64,000 nucleotides of DNA from Chytriomyces cf. hyalinus JEL632 (taxonomy: Eukaryota > Chytridiomycota > Chytridiomycetes > Chytridiales > Chytriomycetaceae), in NCBI GenBank assembly GCA_025435555.1, contig JAIWWG010000039.1:186001-250000 (forward strand), read 5' to 3'. The stretch's first letter is position 1. Every line of letters begins with the position of its first letter. Of the stretch, positions 1-11,210 are shown piece by piece. The notes beneath the pieces were generated by a model, which was not told the DNA's origin, ran no database searches, and saw only the letters and a program-made list of their open reading frames with translations. A program made the translations under genes and the position numbers.

Positions 1-364
1 CTAATCCTTCATCAGTAAGTGAGACTGACGCGATCCAAACCATCCAAGCCCAGCTCATATTCCCTCATGGCGGGTGAACACTGTGGCGAATTAATAACCT
101 GCCTCTCAGGATGGAAAGAGCCTTCGTCGCATTGCTCACAACTTATCAGAGCCTTGAGTCAGGCGATTATACGGTTTGTATCAAAACTCACGAGACCAGG
201 CAGTCTTTACGTTCAAATGTTTTCTGGATTCTTTATTCGTACAATAGCGAATCCAAAGGCTTTCCCAGAAAGGAGAGACGCCACACTCACTGCACACGAA
301 GTCATGCTTTACCAAATCACATCCCACAACACCCAATGGCAACGAAAAAGAAATGGCCCAATAT
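1..364. other. Left edge, no gene supported
   Basis: No reading frame here resembles a known family, and the open frames overlap one another without splice structure. Part of it is probably the 3' untranslated region of the RPL21 gene, which ends at 365 on the minus strand. Confidence 0.5.
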
Positions 365-977
365 TTAAACCAAAGCCTCGTATGGCACTGGAGCAACGGT
401 GATTGGGGCGTTGTTCTTTGAGGTGACGTAGTGGGCAGTGCGTGGCTGAAGGGGCTGACGCTTAACGTTGATGTGCTCTCCCTTGGCCTTGGCAGCAGCC
501 TTGGCGGCAGCGTTAGCCTTAACACGGTTCAAGAACTCGACACGGCACTTGGAGTGCTTGATGTGCTCAACACGGATGTTGACTCTCTTCTCAATGTAAC
601 GGTTTCCGACCTGCTTGTTGATGATGACACCGACGGATGACTTGGTAACGTTGTAGACGATTCCGGTCTTTCCGTGGTAGAACTTGTGCGGCATACCCTT
701 CTGGATGGCACCGTTGGCCTTGATGTCAACAATGTCTCCGACCTTGTAGTTGACGAGGTAAGTCGACAACTTGATGGGACCCTGGGTTCTGAAGTCCCGG
801 GAGAACAAGTGACGGGTACGAGCACGGAGACCTATTCATAGTTGCATGGCGAGTTAGATTTCGGTTTCGAGAGATGGAATAGCTCCAGTGAGATTTCGAC
901 ATCGCTTCGAGAACGTATTCGAGGATCGCACGACATGGGTGATTCGAATAGATGTATTTACCAAAGGAGTGGGGCAT
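365..977 (-). CDS. RPL21: 60S ribosomal protein L21 (eL21)
   Basis: Cytosolic large-subunit ribosomal protein. Exons on the minus strand are 977-962 and 831-365, giving 160 aa, the usual eL21 length. The first exon codes only MPHSF plus one base of a glycine codon. The intron (961-832) has a GTAAAT donor and TAG acceptor, and the join gives [20 protein letters not shown], closely matching plant and fungal eL21 N-termini. Conserved blocks include [30 protein letters not shown] and [10 protein letters not shown], ending VPYEALV. The start is the only ATG giving the conserved N-terminus. A very short first coding exon is common in ribosomal protein genes. Ubiquitous single-function protein; nothing looks broken. 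Confidence 0.95.
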
Positions 978-1742
978 TTTGGATTATCTACATATGACAC
1001 AAGAGGGCAAGAGTTAGTTCATTTGCCGTCAGTGCGTATATTGATAGGGGCAGAGGAGAGAGCATCTGGCTGTTCGACTCCACGCATAGTTCGTCCATTC
1101 CAAGCAACAACATCTGACATCCTGTGGTCCACCATTTGCATCCGGCGAGTATATCTCTGACTGACGATTGCTTCCGTCCATATCGCCGCCCATGTTGCGA
1201 TCGGTGGTCGATGCCGTGCTGATGGGGATGGGTTGTGGTGGGAGAGGGTCCACATGCCGTGGTCTCCTTACAAAATTCACTGAGTGCAAAATTGCGCACT
1301 GACCATCGAAAACCAGCAACAGCAGGCAGCCCAACCAAGGCCAACAACGGGCCTGTCCCTTGACAGCAATTATGCACGGTTCGGATCAATCCAATAGCAA
1401 TACACAACAGTCAAATGAATGGTTTATTTTGAGAGAGACGGCGTCTTCTGATTCGGGCCTCAACCTACATCAGTCTGCAAATGTGAATAAACGCGTGCTT
1501 GCTGTGCATTCAATTCATTTGTTTTACCCCATGCCCCTTCGTTTCTGTGGATGACTTGTTTTCAGCGAGAGGTGCACTGCAAACACTTTTAAATTTGGAG
1601 TATCGACGTTGAAGTTGAGAGAAAAACATCACACACCAGCGCAATTTGGACGTAAGTGCATCACATGTTTATTCCCAAGCAATTGATCAAAATCCGTTGA
1701 CCTTCCCTTACAAATGACAAAAACCATTCGGAATCGAACAGT
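978..1742. other. Intergenic: RPL21 promoter side and RPS19 3' side
   Basis: About 765 bp between two minus-strand ribosomal protein genes. It should hold the RPL21 promoter and 5' leader and the RPS19 3' untranslated region. Open frames here have no recognisable similarity and no consistent splice signals. Confidence 0.5.
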
Positions 1743-2241
1743 TTAAGCTTTCTCGGCAGCACGGACAATCTGGGCCGCGATACGGTCCAAATCCTTCTGT
1801 CCGTCCTGGGAGATGGTGCGTCCCTTGGTCTCGTCCTTCTCGAGAACCTTAATCTTCTCAAGGGCCTGGAGAACCTTGCGGAGAACGGATCCAGATGCGT
1901 TCTGGTGGTGGTGGGGTCTGTTTCCGCGGTTCTTGGAACCTCCGTAGTTCTTCTTCAAGGCACCGACACCGACCTGGGGGCGGAGGTAGATGTGACGGGC
2001 AACGGAAGCTGTAGGGATATTTTAATGAGCGAACGGCAACAATCGAATAGAGCGAAATGTTGGACGCACCAGCACGGACGTAGAACCAGTCTGGGTCGTA
2101 TGGGGCAAGTTCCTTGTGGGTGGAGGTCTTGACAAGGTCAACCCACTTAGGGACCTCAAGTTTTCCGGTACGCTTCAGGTAAGCAGCGTAGGCCTTGACG
2201 AAAGAGTGGGCAGACACATCCTTGACGGTAACTCCGGTCAT
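1743..2241 (-). CDS. RPS19: 40S ribosomal protein S19 (eS19)
   Basis: Small-subunit ribosomal protein needed for 18S rRNA 3'-end maturation. Exons are 2241-2070 and 2008-1743, giving 145 aa, identical in length to human RPS19. The intron (2069-2009) is GTGCGT...TACAG and splits an alanine codon. The N-terminus [20 protein letters not shown], the block [16 protein letters not shown], then [15 protein letters not shown] and [19 protein letters not shown] are all characteristic. The frame is unbroken. It has the same orientation as RPL21 but is about 750 bp away, so they are separate transcripts. Confidence 0.96.
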
Positions 2242-2869
2242 TTTATCTAATCACACCGGTTTTCGATGGAGGGAAGGGACGGAGTTTAGCATTTGTTTCA
2301 ATACTAGGTGTCAACCGCTTCTTTCGAAACGGGACGTGCGCTGAGCCCATAGGGGGATAGCGAGGAGATAGTTCGAGTCCGTATTCGAATGTTTTCAAAG
2401 TGTGTCTGACAAGTTGTTGATTCGGTCAGGTACGCTTCGAACGACGTGAGCATCCATCAGCAGATTCGATTGTGGATCGGAACTACGGCCACGGGGTTCA
2501 TTCGACGGCAGGATGGGGCGGTGGGTGGTGATGTGCGTGTGTTGGGGAGCTGCATGCGTTACTCACGATTTTGTGGTGAAATAAGAGAGATGGCAATGTG
2601 TTCTCACTCAATGCCCAGGTGCACAACTCCAGCACAGAAGAAAAAGCAGCTGGCCCGCCAGATATAGCTCTGAAGCTATCGTATCCTGGGAATGGTTTCC
2701 GTGGGCCATTCGACAATCGCAGAAAATCCTCTCTCTGCATCCGAGCATTTGGTTTTACTGCAGTAACCATCCTGCACGTTATTTCGTGAGTGCTATGAAC
2801 TCAATGCGTTCCGTTCAGCCTGGGTGGATCCGAGTCCGAATTATTACATGACAACAATATCCCCATACA
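2242..2869. other. Divergent intergenic region RPS19 / MYST
   Basis: The start codons of RPS19 (minus, 2241) and the MYST gene (plus, 2870) face away from each other, so this 628-bp stretch should carry both promoters. I see no additional gene. Confidence 0.5.
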
Positions 2870-4405
<1,536 letters not shown>

Positions 4406-4556
4406 AGAACTATCTTCAGACAATAATAAAACGACATGCCGCGAACACAAAAACAAGCTGCTTTTTATTGCACAATCTAAAAGTCTAGGAGCGAAAGACC
4501 GGCAACGCCTCTTCGAATCCATATTTCCTCTGGAACGTTTGTTGGGGGCCTCAAGT

Positions 4557-5376
4557 TCATGACAAAGTTGTGGAGTGTCCGCAAAGGGGCGCGTTTGACC
4601 ATCGAATCAAATAAGGTCCTCGGCGCGCACGTATTTTGTGGATGGGACATTCGTATTTTTTCTCAATGCTCAGCTTACTCACTTCCGTCGGTTTCAGCCA
4701 AATCACCGGCACAACATCAAACAGCAGCCGCGGCATGGACTCCACAATAGAATTACTCTCGACATTCCACCGCGCCCCCTCTAAAAATAGTCCAAACATG
4801 CACTGCCCTTCCTCCGGCCTGACACCCGCCGTCTTGTCTGCTGCACAAGAGAATCAAACGCGAGCTGATCAATCGGGATCGTCTACTTTCGCGCAAAGTT
4901 TTGTAAACAGCCCGTCAAGAAACTCTGCGTGAAAGAGAAGCAGCTCAGCCAGAAAGCGATGGGTTGTCCGTCGGCAATCATTTGTTGAAAAAGTTTAATC
5001 GTGCGAGCAAGTCTGCGTAGTAACCGCCAAGCGATTTCATGGACGGATACAATTTCTTGCCCCAATATGACGGGATAGTGCCAACGAGAATACTTGTGCT
5101 GACATCCTCCACTTCGGCGGACATGACGACCAAACCTTTGATTTCCTTTTGAATGTTGACGAGGGAGTCGCGGATCATGCTGCAATCTGTTGAAAGTGGA
5201 TAACGGATTTTCTGATCAGCCGATTGATTTCGGAATATGCGATGTATCTTTTGCCCAGGATCGGCCCCGAGTTCCAGTTGGGAGCAGGTTCTTCTGTGAA
5301 AACAAGTGTTGCGTTCAGTGGGAGTTGGATCTTGGGGGAGTTTGGTTACCTTTGGGTCCCCAGGACGATCGGCCAA
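4557..5376 (-). pseudogene. Axonemal dynein heavy chain C-terminal fragment, decayed
   Basis: The minus strand carries conserved C-terminal blocks of an inner-arm-type axonemal dynein heavy chain: [102 protein letters not shown] and ECPIHKIRARRG. They lie in three different frames. A one-base loss separates [11 protein letters not shown] from IADGQP near 4985. A TAG replaces the tyrosine expected between ARK and TIPID near 4885. Frame shifts again before the MFGLFLEG block, and one base is missing in the terminal GHSTNF motif near 4570. Only about the last 250 of roughly 4000 residues remain. Further upstream (5190-5460) no dynein is recognisable. This is a truncated host pseudogene, unless indels are assembly errors. 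Confidence 0.85.
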
Positions 5377-5641
5377 GCCATGCCGCGGATCACCAGATTT
5401 CTGCGACGGAAGCTGTTACTGGCACCTTCAAATACTGGCAAGTATGCATGACTCACCGCTTGCGAGGGCCCTGGATTATTATATATGGAATGTAAATCTC
5501 CAAAAAGCCAACAATAGCGGTGACCAGTACCGCAATTTAAAAAACGCGCTCCGAGGGGATTTCGGCCGCTAAGTGAATCCTGTGTGTGTGGACCAGCACT
5601 GGGCAAATCACAACATTTTCTTCCTGAATTGAAAGAAAGCG

Positions 5642-5800
5642 ATGGCTCCATCCAAAAGAGCGCAGTCACAAGGCGGGCCCTTCAAAATCCGGGCACAACT
5701 CGACGAGATCACTCAACAGAACCCGGAAATGTCACTCGCCGTTGCTGCCGTGAAAGTTCTTGCGTCAACAGTCAGGAACCAGCATGGTACCCCAGTCTTC

Positions 5801-5833
<33 letters not shown>

Positions 5834-6888
5834 CTTACTCCGCATATCCCTACCCTCAGCATCGACTATGACGGAACTCACTCTGAGGGTCACCGAGGCC
5901 AGTAACGAGCTCAAGAAGAGCGCACCAAAGAACTATTCCATCTTGGCTGGCTGCGAGGCCTTCCTCAAGCAACTGAACCATACGGACTACCACGGCGTTT
6001 CTGTCGAAGAATGCAAAGAGAGGATCCTCGAGTTTGAAGAAAACTTTGTGACGAATGCGAGTGGTTATGTTGAAAAGATTTCGACGGTCGGAGCGAACTT
6101 GATCAAAGATGGTATGCCGTATCCATCTACTATTATAGCATCAATATCCTGATATGCGTGGTGCATTTCAGGCAGCGTGATTCTCATGCACTCGTATTCA
6201 AGGGTTGTGATGGCCCTGCTCCAGCATGCAGCACAACAGAACAAGCGATATTCTGTCATCGCGACAGAGTCACGGCCATCGAGATTCGGGTTCTTTTCTC
6301 TCATCGACGATTGTGTTTCGAAAGACGCAACTGACTCTTGTTCGTCATTTAGGGAAAAGGCTGTCGAGTTTCTTTCGAAATTGAATGTTCCAGTAAAGCT
6401 CGTACCGGATAGCGCTGTTGGATTCGTGATGGAAAAAGTGGATCTCGTGCTTGTGGGTGCGGAAGCTGTTGTCGAGAATGGAGGGCTGATCAACCAGGTA
6501 TGCATGGATAGACTGGGCTTTCGCGATCTTAAATCGCGCTCTGATTATGCATAGATGGGGACATATCAAATTGCGCTTGTTGCAAAGGCTGCCAACAAGC
6601 CGTTCTACGCTGTCACAGAAAGGTATGTTTATTTTTGTGATTTCGCAACTCCGCTAAACTTCACTGGAAAACTTAAGCTACAAATTCGTGCGCATGTTCC
6701 CGCTTTCCCAGTCCGATGTTGAGCTACCCGAACACCGAATCGATGCTGGCATTCCCAGCACCGCTTCCAACTACTCTTTTGTCTCCGAACACCATGTGGA
6801 TTACACGCCACCACACCTCGTATCATCCCTGATAACTAACTTGGGAGTCCTGACGCCATCTGGAGTCGTCCACATCCTTGTGTCCTGA
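5642..6888 (+). CDS. GCN3: Translation initiation factor eIF2B subunit alpha
   Basis: Regulatory alpha subunit of eIF2B, the guanine-nucleotide exchange factor for eIF2; it senses phosphorylated eIF2 in the integrated stress response. Exons 5642-5786, 5860-6111, 6172-6289, 6353-6497, 6555-6622, 6678-6888 give 312 aa (human 305). Family blocks: [109 protein letters not shown] and LGVLTPSGVV. Intron 3 (6290-6352) is in frame, so without splicing an insert of 21 codons would stay open; removal restores the family alignment. Intron 1 contains a run of 29 cytosines (5803-5831). The C-terminus ends slightly differently from the usual family ending, so the last residues are less certain. Confidence 0.93.
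5803..5831 (+). repeat. C29 homopolymer inside eIF2B-alpha intron 1
   Basis: Twenty-nine consecutive cytosines on the plus strand, within intron 5787-5859, between the donor (GTACCCC) and acceptor (CCCTCAG). It makes up 40% of the 73-nt intron and provides an extreme pyrimidine tract. Length could be uncertain in the assembly. Confidence 0.9.
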
Positions 6889-6956
6889 TGTTGAAAAATA
6901 AATAACCCAGTATTTACGGATACCGTAAACCCGCAAACAGTAAAAAAGAGCAAAAA

Positions 6957-7950
6957 ATGCAGATCCAGAGAGTGCGTGGCTTCTCCGCTCACACAACGTC
7001 CGACTAACCTTAATACTCGCCTGAGCAGGTCTTTGCGCGGTCCATGGCCACCGCTGCCTCCCCAGTGAAGGTGCGGATCCCCCATCGTCGCAAAACACTT
7101 ATCTCCTCAAATTTGCTCCTTCAGATCCCCGTTGTTCTCCACGGAATCGACGGAAGATACGCCACCGCTCTTTACTCCGCCGCTGCCAAGAAGAACGTTC
7201 TCGAAGCTGTCGAATCCGAACTCAACAAAATCGGAGGTCTCATTGAAAAGGACGTTCGTGTGCAAACGTTTATGGAAACCCCCATCATTGACCGTGCAGC
7301 CAAGAAAGCCGGTGTTGCGTCCATCTTGTCGAGCGGAAGATACTCGGAACTCACCAGCAACTTTTTCCAAGTTTTGGCTGAAAACGGACGTTTGGACCAA
7401 ACTAGAAAAGTCGTGTCCTCGTTCCAGCAATTGATGACTGCTCACCGTGGTGAAGTTCAAGTTACCGTTACCTCTGCCAAGGTGCGTTTATATGACCTGT
7501 CGAAACGAGTGGGGTGCTCTGAAGAGGGGATCACTGGGCTTCGAAATCAATCATCAGAAGCTGGGGACGGATGTTGGAAATGGGGCCATCAGTATTATCG
7601 ATCAATTTCTGGACCTATGCCGAGCGAACATGAGGTGCAGACATCTGATCTGATATTCCTCGCCTCTATTTTCTTTCCTATTTAGGAGCTCGACACCAGA
7701 GTCTTCCGTCAGTTGCAGGACATTCTGAAGAAGAGCACCTTGATCGAAAAGAACCAGAAGATTGTCTTGTCTAACAAGGTGTGATATCCTGGTCTGGCGT
7801 TTGAGGGAACCGTAATTAACCTCTGTTTTTTGACAGGTTGATGCCACCATCGTTGGAGGACTTATCATTGAAGCTGGAGGCAAAACGATCGACCTTTCTG
7901 TCTCCTCCAAGGTTGCCAAGCTTGAGCGTTTGCTGAAGGAGGCCATCTAA
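6957..7950 (+). CDS. ATP5: Mitochondrial ATP synthase subunit OSCP (subunit 5)
   Basis: Oligomycin-sensitivity-conferring protein of the F1Fo ATP synthase peripheral stalk. Exons 6957-6971, 7029-7070, 7125-7481, 7686-7778, 7837-7950 give 206 aa, normal for the family. The first exon codes only MQIQR. The intron after it has a clear CTAAC branch site and GCAG acceptor, and the join gives a basic N-terminus (MQIQRVFARSMATAASPVK) suited to mitochondrial import. Signature blocks are VVLHGIDGRYATALYSAAAK, FFQVLAENGRLDQTRKVVSSF, MTAHRGEVQVTVTSA and VGGLIIEAGGKTIDLSVSSK. The frame is intact through all junctions. It lies in tandem with, and 69 bp downstream of, eIF2B-alpha. Confidence 0.95.
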
Positions 7951-8082
7951 GTGGAAAAGGTGGAGGAGAAGGGCTACCCAGCCACTCGCTTTCATTTTTG
8001 TGCGAACAATAAAACTTGGGCACATGTGATAACCAGCATATGTTGACTCCAACGTTTGTTGGCAACATTTTATCTTTCTGGA

Positions 8083-9987
8083 TCAATACCACACCAACTC
8101 GGTTGCAATCAACTTGTACCGAATAACGGGATCCTTTTCTGGACGAACTGACTGAACACAAAACATTGTCCTCTTCGCATCCATCACGCGTGGTTGCCCT
8201 GGACCTCCTATTGTAAAAAGCGATCCAAGTGCATCTCGCAGCTTGTTCAACGAAACAACATCTCGCTTCAAATCCGCGGGATCAAACGATAAAAAGCGCA
8301 TCTGCCAAACAGAAAAATGAATGCGATGGGAGCAATGTTCGCTCATAGGATAAAAAAAACTTACGGCGTCTGTGCCAGAAACCACGACAGGCAGAAAACT
8401 GTCATGACCCGAATCGTCGCCGAGAAGGAAAGAAAACACGAAGCCTAGAGATCCCGTGTCGGAACCATTGCATTCGCTACACTTTCCATCTGATCCATAG
8501 CTGCATGAGTTGAGTTATATAAATATCGCAAGTGAACACTTGAACAAAAAAACAGAGGCGCGCACCTGCTATCACAGTACCCGCATAAAACCCGCGCAAA
8601 GTCCTCAATGCGAACAGGTAAATGGTCCACCACTTTTGCTTCAAAACGAAAGCGCGTGGGAACTTGTTCCGTTTGTAAAATGTCCTTAATGCTCACTTTC
8701 GTCACATGCATGGGGGTCCCTGTTTCAATCAAGTCTCGATCAGATTTCAAACGCGAATTCCAATGTTTTAAAATTACTTGTTATTGCGTCATCGTTGCGG
8801 TTCTTTGTGATTTGAAGATACTCGACGCGTCTGTTTGAAGAATAAAACAACGGTAAAAAGGGAAATGTCGACTTGTTCGACATTACTTTCGAATCTTTGC
8901 AGCTTCTTGATGAGTGTGGTCCAAGAGCGTCCATTTCCCGCCAATCGATCGCTCCGTCCGTTCATTGTGCAACACTGCATCAAAAGAACCGTTGCCTTGC
9001 GCTTGGCTTTGAAGATTTCGAAAAAAGACAAAGTTGCCGCGTACAAGGACATTTGAATTGGAGTTGTCGAGCGCACTGGAGTCTGTGCTGAAATCATCCC
9101 TGAAAAGATTATTAGAACAAGTGTTAGACTCTTATTTGTTTCTGCGGCAACCCTTTCCAGAAATGCACGCATTGAAAAAGAACATTGCGCTCACCAGATA
9201 GTTACTTTCAAAAGTCTGTCTGCGACTGGATACAGCAAAGCCTTTTCATCGCCGTCCGAAATTGTTGGAGGTGTTTTCGCGAGGGTGAAATCCGTGACAT
9301 GCAGAATAAGTTGATCGTCTCTTGTTCCCGAAACTACATGCATGACCTTCATTCGGTGATCAGCGCAAGCACATTGTAATAACAAGATATCACATGCAAA
9401 CCTGCGCATAAAGATCAAAAAACACTCTGTTTTCCTGAATCTCGGATATTGTGAGCACATTTCGCCGAGATGGCTGCAGAAAGCTAGATGCTGACGATTT
9501 CGCAGTTCGTTTTCGAAACCATTCGTGAAGCATTGCGGCATACTGCTCATCCAGAGAGTCTTCAAAAACTCCCCGTGACAGGTCGAAAAAGCGCATCTTT
9601 GTTCCAGCGTAAATGACGGCCTGGGGTTTGCCGTTGAATTCTTGAATCTGAAAAAAGGTGAAAGAGGTCAAATCGCGTTTTTTCGACGCAAGAAACGGGT
9701 CTCGCTTTTACCCTGGCGCCTTCGATTTTGACAACTGTTCCAGAAGTCACAGTTTCGGGCAAGTCTGCGGCAGTTCGTGCGAAACAGTTTGAACGAATAG
9801 GAGATTCGGCCGATGGATCCACGAGCATGAGAGAGAGGTTCAAATCTATTATATGCTTCAGGTGAGCGCCGTGAAGAGAGGTCGGAGCGCAAGAGCACGC
9901 AAGCATCACCTCCAGTCTTTGTCCTTTTCCTGGCTGAATCGTCCCGCACAACGGCGAACAGGGCAGCCCTGTTGCCAGCACGTACAT
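8083..9987 (-). CDS. POT1: POT1-like telomere end-binding protein
   Basis: Single-stranded telomeric DNA-binding protein that caps chromosome ends within shelterin-type complexes. Eight exons on the minus strand: 9987-9712, 9647-9402, 9346-9195, 9099-8887, 8830-8778, 8719-8566, 8500-8365, 8301-8083, giving 482 aa with every phase consistent. OB1 contains VVKIEGARIQEFNGKPQAV, like POT1 'RFHRLKIQEFNGKPQA'. OB2 contains LLKVTIWDDF and RGNFVFFRNLQSQ. The third OB region begins TKVSIKDILQTEQVPTRFRF and carries a CGYC...CSEC pair typical of a zinc ribbon in the POT1 C-terminal OB fold. FSFLLGDDSG matches the family's LxLDDGTG strand. The ATG at 9987 is the first in frame, but an upstream exon is not excluded. 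Assignment rests on motifs and architecture, since POT1 proteins diverge quickly. Confidence 0.8.
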
Positions 9988-10784
9988 CACGGATGTATGT
10001 TGTCTGATGGCTTATTCAGCGTCACGGCAAGTCCTGATCAAGGGCGTGTTGGCGCACCTTTGTTTCTCGACTCATGCACTTGTACTCATCGTCACCCATC
10101 ATTTTTGAGTGCTGATTTCTTGATGCTCAGTTTATTCAACTCCTTCAACTCCACTTTATCTTCAGACAACCGCAGATATTCTCGCATGCATTAACTGGTT
10201 TGAGCAGTTTTTGGACCTTGGAGTAAGTAAGGCAAGATTGAATGACAGAAAAGCTTTTGGCACCTTTCCCACGCTGAGATCCGTAGGGTCCCTTCCCACA
10301 CTCGCATCTTGGTCCCACCCCACTTGCACATATGGCTATAAAAATCCATGTATCTCTTTGGTGAACAACAGCTTCAATACCCAATTGCAATATAACATGC
10401 ATGACTCCAATTCAAGCAACACATACGGATACAGCACCAACATGGTATCATCTCAAAGGAGACTTGGACAGAATGTGAACTTATTACGGGAATGGAGGTA
10501 TGTCAACAATTGTTATTTTAAATGGGTTTCCCCCAATTGTTGCTTCCCAGAGTTAGATGCTGACGCTGTACGTCTGGAAATGTGATGGATGGGGATTGCT
10601 TGCCAGAGGGTAAAAACATAACCTCAAGGCATGTTCCAGTTTACTGTGCGATCTGATACTGGTCAGTCGTCGCCAATCTTTGACATGTAGTGCAGGACAT
10701 TTTGATAAAACTTTAAAAAAATGGTAATTAGTCACCGCAATTGTCGAGGAACGCCGACAGGACCATACCTCCAATCAAAGACCC
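9988..10784. other. Intergenic region upstream of POT1-like gene
   Basis: Contains a TATA-like CTATAAAAA near 10337. A possible coding exon (about 10398-10498, reading MHDSNSSNTYGYSTN...) ends at a good GTATGT donor, but I could not join it in frame to the ORF at 10785. No family is recognised. Confidence 0.35.
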
Positions 10785-11066
10785 ATGTCTCGATGGTGTG
10801 ACGATAACAAGCTGGGATTCCTTCTCGGAGTCTTGACCCATCACCCAGACTGTGCCGAAGAAATCTTCAACCTGTTCGATCCAGAAGCAGAGCCAACCCA
10901 AGAGGCCGTTACTTCTTTGATAAACGACATGTACGACCTGCATATCAGGCCATTTAAGCAACATGGACTGACGGGGAACTCAACTGCTACACTGCGCAAA
11001 TCAGACACCTCACGTGCTGCATCGTCAACCAGTGTCCGCTTTGTCGATGTGGCCGGTACAAAGTGA
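10785..11066 (+). CDS. Small hypothetical protein
   Basis: A 93-residue open frame starting MSRWCDDNKLGFLLGVLTHH and ending with a Ser/Thr-rich tail. The N-terminal half has amphipathic helix-like composition with acidic stretches, including EEIFNLFDPEAEP. The frame is open back to an acceptor-like CGACAG at 10751-10756, so the true start may lie in an upstream exon. No family recognised. It is followed at 11090-11180 by AT-rich DNA with AATAAA-like signals, consistent with a 3' end just before the deubiquitinase gene. It could be the last exon of a longer gene. Confidence 0.4.
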   Translation: MSRWCDDNKLGFLLGVLTHHPDCAEEIFNLFDPEAEPTQEAVTSLINDMYDLHIRPFKQHGLTGNSTATLRKSDTSRAASSTSVRFVDVAGTK

Positions 11067-11099
11067 TGTAACTTGAGGACTTGCTGCAGCAATAATTTG

Positions 11100-11175
11100 T
11101 ATCTTGATAAGAGCTGAACAAATAGCTGAACATATAGCTGAATAATAACTGAATAAATATGTAGTTGAATAAAGA
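11100..11175 (+). repeat. Short imperfect tandem repeat with poly(A)-type signals
   Basis: Degenerate copies of an AGCTGAATAA-like unit (AGCTGAACAAAT, AGCTGAACATAT, AGCTGAATAATA, ACTGAATAAATA, AGTTGAATAAAG) repeat about every 12-14 bp. Several contain AATAAA or near matches. Probably a 3'-untranslated region or terminator between two plus-strand genes. Confidence 0.5.
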
Positions 11176-11210
11176 GTCCTTTTCTTTTTGTCCAAAAGAT
11201 TGACAACAAA

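Noticed and set aside
988-1407. 139-codon minus-strand frame between ribosomal protein genes
   Set aside because: Overlaps several other frames, has no conserved motif, and lies where a promoter is expected.
5190-5460. Further dynein exons or a TBC-like gene upstream of the dynein relic
   Set aside because: [15 protein letters not shown] vaguely recalls a TBC start, but the segment is too short and lacks the catalytic fingers; no dynein motif is present.
5760-5905. Polyproline protein segment from the C29 tract
   Set aside because: The tract lies inside an intron; splicing gives the conserved eIF2B-alpha join QHA-STMTEL, so the proline run is not translated.
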